Below are positions 4,549-7,521 of a stretch of 7,521 nucleotides of DNA, piece after piece (within the stretch, counting starts at the first letter, position 1; each line of letters opens with the position of its first letter). The stretch lies in the NCBI RefSeq assembly GCF_037577855.1, contig NZ_JBAKFX010000098.1, forward strand, positions 1 through 7,521, read 5' to 3'. The notes under the pieces were generated by a model. It was not told the origin of the DNA, did not search any database, and saw only the letters and a program-made list of their open reading frames with translations. The translations under genes were made by a program, and so were the position numbers. This DNA is from Dethiothermospora halolimnae (GTDB lineage: Bacteria > Bacillota > Clostridia > Tissierellales > VENL01).

Positions 4549-5766
4549 ATGTCAACTTTATCAAAAGAAATACTTAGACAAATCATTACTGATGGAGATT
4601 TAAAAACTACAGGAGATCTGCAGTCATATTTAAAAGATATGTTCAAAGGTGCTCTTCAAGAAATGTTAGAAGCCGAATTAGATATTGAATTAGGATACCA
4701 AAAAGGAGATAGAAAGAATAAAAAAACACCTAATAGAAGAAATGGTCATAGTCAAAAGAAAATGAAAACTCAATTTGGAGAAATGGAATTAAATGTACCA
4801 AGAGATAGAAACGGTGAATTCGAACCTAAAGTTGTGCCTAAAAACAAAAGAAATATCTCCGGTATTGAACAAAAGATAATATCTCTTTACGCACGGGGAA
4901 TGTCAACTAGAGATATACATGATCAAATCAATGAAATATATGGCATTGAGGTATCTGCCGAAATGGTAAGCAAGATAACTGAAAAAATAATCCCCGAGAT
5001 TAATCAATGGCAAAGTAGACCTTTAGATCCTATGTACCCTTTCGTATTTATGGATGCAATACATTTTAAAGTGCGTCAAGACAATCAAATAGTGAAGAAA
5101 GCTGCTTATGTAGTATTAGCTGTTAATAAAGATGGTTTAAAAAATGTATTGGGTATATGGATAGGGGAAAATGAAACATCAAAGTTCTGGTTATCAGTAC
5201 TCAATAGTTTGAAAAATAGAGGATTAGAAGATGTAATGGTTTTCTGTGTTGACGGATTAAGTGGCTTTAATCAGGCCATAGAAGCTACCTATCCTAATGC
5301 TGAAGTACAAAGATGTATCATACATCAGATAAGAAACACACTAAAGTATGTACCTTACAAGGATAGAAAAAAGCTTGCTAAAGACTTGAAAACAATCTAT
5401 ACAGCTCCAGATGAAGAGAGTGGATTTGAGGCTCTAATGGGTGTTAGAGAAACCTGGGATAAAAAATATCCTTATGCTATAAAGAGTTGGGAAGATAACT
5501 GGGATTCATTAAGTACATTTTTTAAATACTCTAATGATGTTAGAAAGATAATATATACAACTAACATAATAGAGAGTCTCAATAGGCAATATAGAAAAGT
5601 AACTAAGACAAAATCTATATTCCCATCAGACGAATCATTAGAGAAGATTTTGTACTTAGCTACTAAAAATATCACTAAAAAATGGAGTAGAAGATATGAT
5701 AATTGGGATATAATAGTAAACCAATTATGTATCATGTACGAAGAAAAATTCGAACAATATCTATAA
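4549..5766 (+). CDS. IS256-family (mutator-type) DDE transposase
   Basis: A 405-aa protein of usual family length that cuts and joins the IS ends. The DDE triad is visible: D169 in FMDAIHFKVR, D235 in VFCVDGLSGF and E342 in TTNIIESLNRQYRK. The family signature QRCIIHQIRN (255-264, with C256 and H259) lies between the second Asp and the Glu. The N-terminal part contains an acidic helix (LEAELDIELGYQKGDR) and a basic, Asn/Arg-rich segment (NRRNGHSQKK), followed by a helix-turn-helix-like region near 105-145 (ISLYARGMSTRDI), probably for binding the terminal repeats. The ATG at 4549 has AAAGGAG seven bases upstream, inside a hairpin arm. No frameshift or missing residue is seen, so it is likely active. 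Confidence 0.95.
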   Translation: MSTLSKEILRQIITDGDLKTTGDLQSYLKDMFKGALQEMLEAELDIELGYQKGDRKNKKTPNRRNGHSQKKMKTQFGEMELNVPRDRNGEFEPKVVPKNKRNISGIEQKIISLYARGMSTRDIHDQINEIYGIEVSAEMVSKITEKIIPEINQWQSRPLDPMYPFVFMDAIHFKVRQDNQIVKKAAYVVLAVNKDGLKNVLGIWIGENETSKFWLSVLNSLKNRGLEDVMVFCVDGLSGFNQAIEATYPNAEVQRCIIHQIRNTLKYVPYKDRKKLAKDLKTIYTAPDEESGFEALMGVRETWDKKYPYAIKSWEDNWDSLSTFFKYSNDVRKIIYTTNIIESLNRQYRKVTKTKSIFPSDESLEKILYLATKNITKKWSRRYDNWDIIVNQLCIMYEEKFEQYL

Positions 5767-5805
5767 AAACTACACCATTTTAAAATATATTATACCCAAA
5801 TTAGC

Positions 5806-5983
5806 TAGATAAGTATACATGAGTATCAATTTAAGTTTAGTATTATGCTATATAATGGCATACTTCCTCATTATAAGAATTATTACCAAAATAATACTAA
5901 AAAATGCATATATAGGTATAATCTTGGTAATAATAATATTAAATTACAGTAGTTAATATTTGATTTGAATGGATACTTATCTA
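5806..5983. repeat. nested inverted repeats in the IS 3' non-coding tail
   Basis: The 270 bases after the transposase (5767-6036) hold no gene. Two perfect 11-bp inverted repeats are nested: TAGATAAGTAT (5806-5816) with ATACTTATCTA (5973-5983), and ATTATTACCAA (5879-5889) with TTGGTAATAAT (5924-5934). They could form a large multi-stem RNA or cruciform. Low-complexity AT composition raises the chance of coincidence, but two nested perfect pairs are notable. Confidence 0.5.
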
Positions 5984-6012
5984 CTTGTCAGAACGGAGTA
6001 ATCACACTATAA

Positions 6013-6036
6013 AAGCACAAAGTTATTTACAGACCC
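6013..6036 (-). repeat. right terminal inverted repeat of the IS
   Basis: Ends TTTACAGACCC at the junction with the second TCGACAAG copy (6037-6044); its reverse complement matches the left end at 19 of 24 positions. Confidence 0.85.
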
Positions 6037-6044
6037 TCGACAAG
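6037..6044 (+). repeat. right target-site duplication TCGACAAG
   Basis: Exact copy of 4445-4452, directly abutting the right terminal repeat of the insertion sequence. Confidence 0.9.
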
Positions 6045-6156
6045 TGGAAATAAAGTTCTCCCTAATTCAAAAGTTAAGCTTGAAGTAGAATTGTTTGGTG
6101 ATGAAAGAGTTAAGAAGTTTATAGAAAGTGTATTATTAAGAGATTTCCTGAACTAA
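6037..6156 (+). pseudogene. 3' part of the interrupted hypothetical gene
   Basis: From the right target duplication the frame reads STSGNKVLPNSKVKLE, then FGDERVKKFIESVLLRDFLN and the stop TAA at 6154-6156: 39 codons that complete the 72 native codons left of the IS to 111. This piece has no start codon with a ribosome site of its own, so it is not expected to be translated. The reading frame is intact, again suggesting a recent insertion. Confidence 0.85.
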
Positions 6157-6168
6157 ATAAAACAACAA

Positions 6169-6196
6169 AAGCCCTTGATTTTCTGATTGAGGGCTT
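6169..6196 (+). terminator. terminator of the interrupted gene
   Basis: AAGCCCT (6169-6175) pairs with AGGGCTT (6190-6196) around a 14-base loop, 12 bases after the stop codon, followed by ATTAGATAT. The U-tract is weak, so this is a moderate call. Confidence 0.55.
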
Positions 6197-6312
6197 ATTA
6201 GATATATAAACAATTATACAAATCATACTAATATATAGATCTTTTACTCATATTCTCAAGTTTCCTTTTAGTCTTTACACTAAAACAATATCGCAAGGGA
6301 TAAACATAAAAA

Positions 6313-6335
6313 AGAGTCCTAATAGATAGGACTCT
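6313..6335 (-). terminator. hairpin with a minus-strand U-tract
   Basis: A 9-bp stem (6313-6321 with 6327-6335, AGAGTCCTA/TAGGACTCT) has a 5-base loop. On the minus strand it is followed by TTTTTTATG, a good U-tract, although no minus-strand gene is seen to its right. On the plus strand TTTT comes five bases later. It may block antisense transcription or be left from a lost gene. Confidence 0.6.
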
Positions 6336-6351
6336 AGCCTTTTAAATATAT

Positions 6352-6384
6352 AAAGCCCCTTACTCTAAAAAAGTAAAGGGCTTT
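6352..6384 (+). terminator. hairpin terminator, plus strand
   Basis: AAAGCCC-C-TTACT (6352-6364) pairs with AGTAA-A-GGGCTTT (6372-6384) with one C-A mismatch and a 7-base loop, then TGTTATG. It lies only 16 bases from the preceding hairpin, so the two may insulate the left and right halves of the region. Confidence 0.6.
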
Positions 6385-6548
6385 TGTTATGTCATAAAAC
6401 ATATAAAGACTTTAATTATATATAGTTCTAGTTCATAATGCTACTGCTAAAAGAATATATAAACATCTATATAAAACGTATATACCTTTAAAAATAGCAG
6501 GCATATAGTTATTTTTATAATTCTCTAATCTATAATTATACAAAGAGA

Positions 6549-6588
6549 AAAGAACTTGTCCTTTAACTAGGGAGGAAACAAGTTCTTT
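6549..6588 (-). terminator. long hairpin, possible minus-strand terminator
   Basis: AAAGAACTTGT (6549-6559) pairs with ACAAGTTCTTT (6578-6588), 11 bp, continued by CCT with AGG after a two-base bulge. On the minus strand the stem runs into TTTTCTCTTTG. No gene is seen that it would serve; on the plus strand it lacks a U-tract and would form part of the leader of the gene at 6722. Confidence 0.5.
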
Positions 6589-6595
6589 AACAAAA

Positions 6596-6712
6596 GTGAG
6601 GTTCTTTTTAAAACATTTTTTTATTTAATTGTTATTATACTATATACATAATAACTAAAAATATTCACTAAAAGTGTTTTAGAACCTCCACAAAATATTA
6701 ATAAAAGGAGGT
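6596..6712 (+). promoter_or_regulatory. structured leader with exclusive hairpin and ribosome-site folds
   Basis: GAGGTTCT (6598-6605) pairs with AGAACCTC (6681-6688), AAAACA (6610-6615) with TGTTTT (6675-6680) and TTTT (6617-6620) with AAAA (6670-6673); GTTATTAT/ATAATAAC (6631-6638, 6648-6655) form an inner stem. The 3' arm also contains ACCTCC (6684-6689), the perfect complement of the ribosome site GGAGGT (6707-6712) of the next gene, 17 bases away. When the long hairpin forms the site is free; when it does not, the site can be hidden. Same logic as the ardC leader, without sequence similarity to it. Confidence 0.55.
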
Positions 6713-6721
6713 CATTTTTTT

Positions 6722-7521
6722 ATGATTAAAGTAATTAAATCTACTGGTAAATATATGATTATAGACCACACTACTAGAACTCAAAACTTTATTAAAGACT
6801 ATGATTTTTTTAATGAATTTGAAGAATATGGATTTAGAACAATAGAAGATTTTGTCAAAGCATTTGTATATGGCGAAATAGATAAAGATATAATGGAACA
6901 GTTAAAAGAAAAAATGAGGGCAGAAAATGTAGAACAAGAGAAAAAGGAAAATTTACAAAGAAAAAAGGAAGGCTATAAGAAGAAGCTTAGAAAAGAGAAA
7001 AAAGAGCAATTAATAAAAAAATATAAAGAAAAGTACCCAGATAAAGGCTATGGGGAAATAATTAAAATGGCAATAGCTAAAGTAGATAATAAAGTTGATT
7101 GGAAGTTCTATATTAGACTAACAGACAAGGAGAAAAAGAGCCTTAAAAGGAAAATGATATTAAAGAAGAAAGATATTAAAGCATTTATAGAAGACATAGC
7201 CTTAGAAGAAGATGAATTTGAAACTATAAAACAAGTGTATAACTATGTTTCAGAAGAAATAAATTTCAGAAATTATTTTAATATAACATATGTAATAGCA
7301 GACTGTCCATTTATAAAGGGACACAAAAGTGTACTTAATAAATATCAAAATTTCTATAAGGTTATGAGCTTTAATCCCAAGAAACAGGAAGGAGTTATAT
7401 TTAATATTTGGGATCTATTGGATTCATATAACATAGATATATTTAACTTTATAAAAATGAAGAAGCTAAAGGTTGATGAAGTAGAAGAATACAATAGAAG
7501 AAAAAAGGAATATAATAAGAA
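6722..7521 (+). CDS. Lys/Glu-rich hypothetical protein, cut by the right window edge
   Basis: The ATG at 6722 has AAAGGAGG at 6704-6711, ten bases upstream, and the frame is open for 266 codons to the window end, so the C-terminus is missing. It begins MIKVIKSTGKYMIIDHTTRT, has a small globular-looking N-domain to about residue 65, then a highly charged, probably coiled-coil stretch (about 66-110, for example EKKENLQRKKEGYKKKLRKE), then a mixed alpha/beta-looking part with TYVIADCPFIKGH and GVIFNIWDLLDSYNIDIF. No signal peptide or membrane helix is visible. I do not recognise the family. The codon usage and ribosome site match the neighbours. Its leader carries a hairpin that can expose or hide the ribosome site. 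Confidence 0.85.
   Translation, partial: MIKVIKSTGKYMIIDHTTRTQNFIKDYDFFNEFEEYGFRTIEDFVKAFVYGEIDKDIMEQLKEKMRAENVEQEKKENLQRKKEGYKKKLRKEKKEQLIKKYKEKYPDKGYGEIIKMAIAKVDNKVDWKFYIRLTDKEKKSLKRKMILKKKDIKAFIEDIALEEDEFETIKQVYNYVSEEINFRNYFNITYVIADCPFIKGHKSVLNKYQNFYKVMSFNPKKQEGVIFNIWDLLDSYNIDIFNFIKMKKLKVDEVEEYNRRKKEYNK

Larger units (their letters stand above)
4453..6036 (+). mobile_element. IS256-family insertion sequence, 1584 bp, complete
   Basis: Bounded by imperfect terminal inverted repeats of 24 bp (4453-4476 and 6013-6036; GGGAGTGTAAAAAAAT against GGGTCTGTAAATAACT, then (C/T)TGTGCTT; 19 of 24 identical) and by the duplication TCGACAAG. It contains one full-length transposase gene, a hairpin just inside the left end, and about 270 bp of non-coding DNA at the right end. 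Undamaged ends, an exact duplication and an intact gene indicate a recent, possibly still active insertion. Confidence 0.93.
6157..6721. other. 565-bp intergenic region without a gene
   Basis: No ORF with a ribosome site was found on either strand. The region holds the hairpins at 6169, 6313, 6352 and 6549, the structured leader from 6596, and a small inverted repeat TTTTAGT/ACTAAAA (6266-6272, 6279-6285). The remainder is AT-rich with no pattern I can assign. Confidence 0.6.

Noticed and set aside
5472..5735. 87-codon minus-strand ORF inside the transposase gene
   Set aside because: Antisense shadow of the conserved catalytic region; no ribosome site.
1..7521. CRISPR array, rRNA or tRNA genes
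   Set aside because: No regularly spaced repeats of suitable length and no cloverleaf or rRNA-like sequence found by eye on either strand.

Overview
The window is about 7.5 kb of very AT-rich DNA with strong AGGAGG-type ribosome binding sites, AT-biased codons and many intrinsic terminators. This points to a low-GC Firmicute, most likely a Clostridia-class organism. The gene content (type IV secretion membrane proteins, an ArdC-type antirestriction protein, an IS256-family insertion sequence and several small orphan genes) suggests part of a conjugative plasmid or integrative conjugative element. No rRNA, tRNA or CRISPR array was seen, and no relaxase or replication gene lies in the window.

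Layout. (1) 1-1889, plus strand: the end of a transfer operon, with a VirB6/TrbL-like polytopic protein (probably cut by the left edge) and a small secreted-then-two-helix protein with VirB2/TrbC-like topology, closed by a strong hairpin. (2) 1914-3902, minus strand: a 47-codon gene whose promoter holds a perfect 16-bp palindrome, an acidic 81-codon gene, and ardC (303 aa, ssDNA-binding N-domain plus HExxH zincin domain). (3) 4229-6156, plus strand: a 111-codon gene of unknown function split by a 1584-bp IS256-family element (4453-6036) with an 8-bp target duplication; removing the IS restores one clean frame. (4) 6157-6721: no gene, but four hairpins and one long structured leader. (5) 6722 to the right edge: a Lys/Glu-rich unknown protein, open at the window end.

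The most unusual signal is in the non-coding DNA. Two diverged copies of a hairpin element of about 98 bp (A, 3986-4084; B, 2714-2810) sit in the same orientation upstream of the two minus-strand genes ardC and the acidic ORF. In addition, the leaders of ardC, the acidic ORF and the gene at 6722 each contain a perfect complement of that gene's own Shine-Dalgarno sequence (16, 9 and 6 bp). For ardC and the 6722 gene the anti-Shine-Dalgarno strand is also the 3' arm of the long upstream hairpin, so the two folds exclude each other. This looks like an RNA switch, or a structured single-strand DNA promoter like Frpo of plasmid F, controlling early antirestriction genes of a conjugation leading region. 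The sequence facts are direct; the function is inference.
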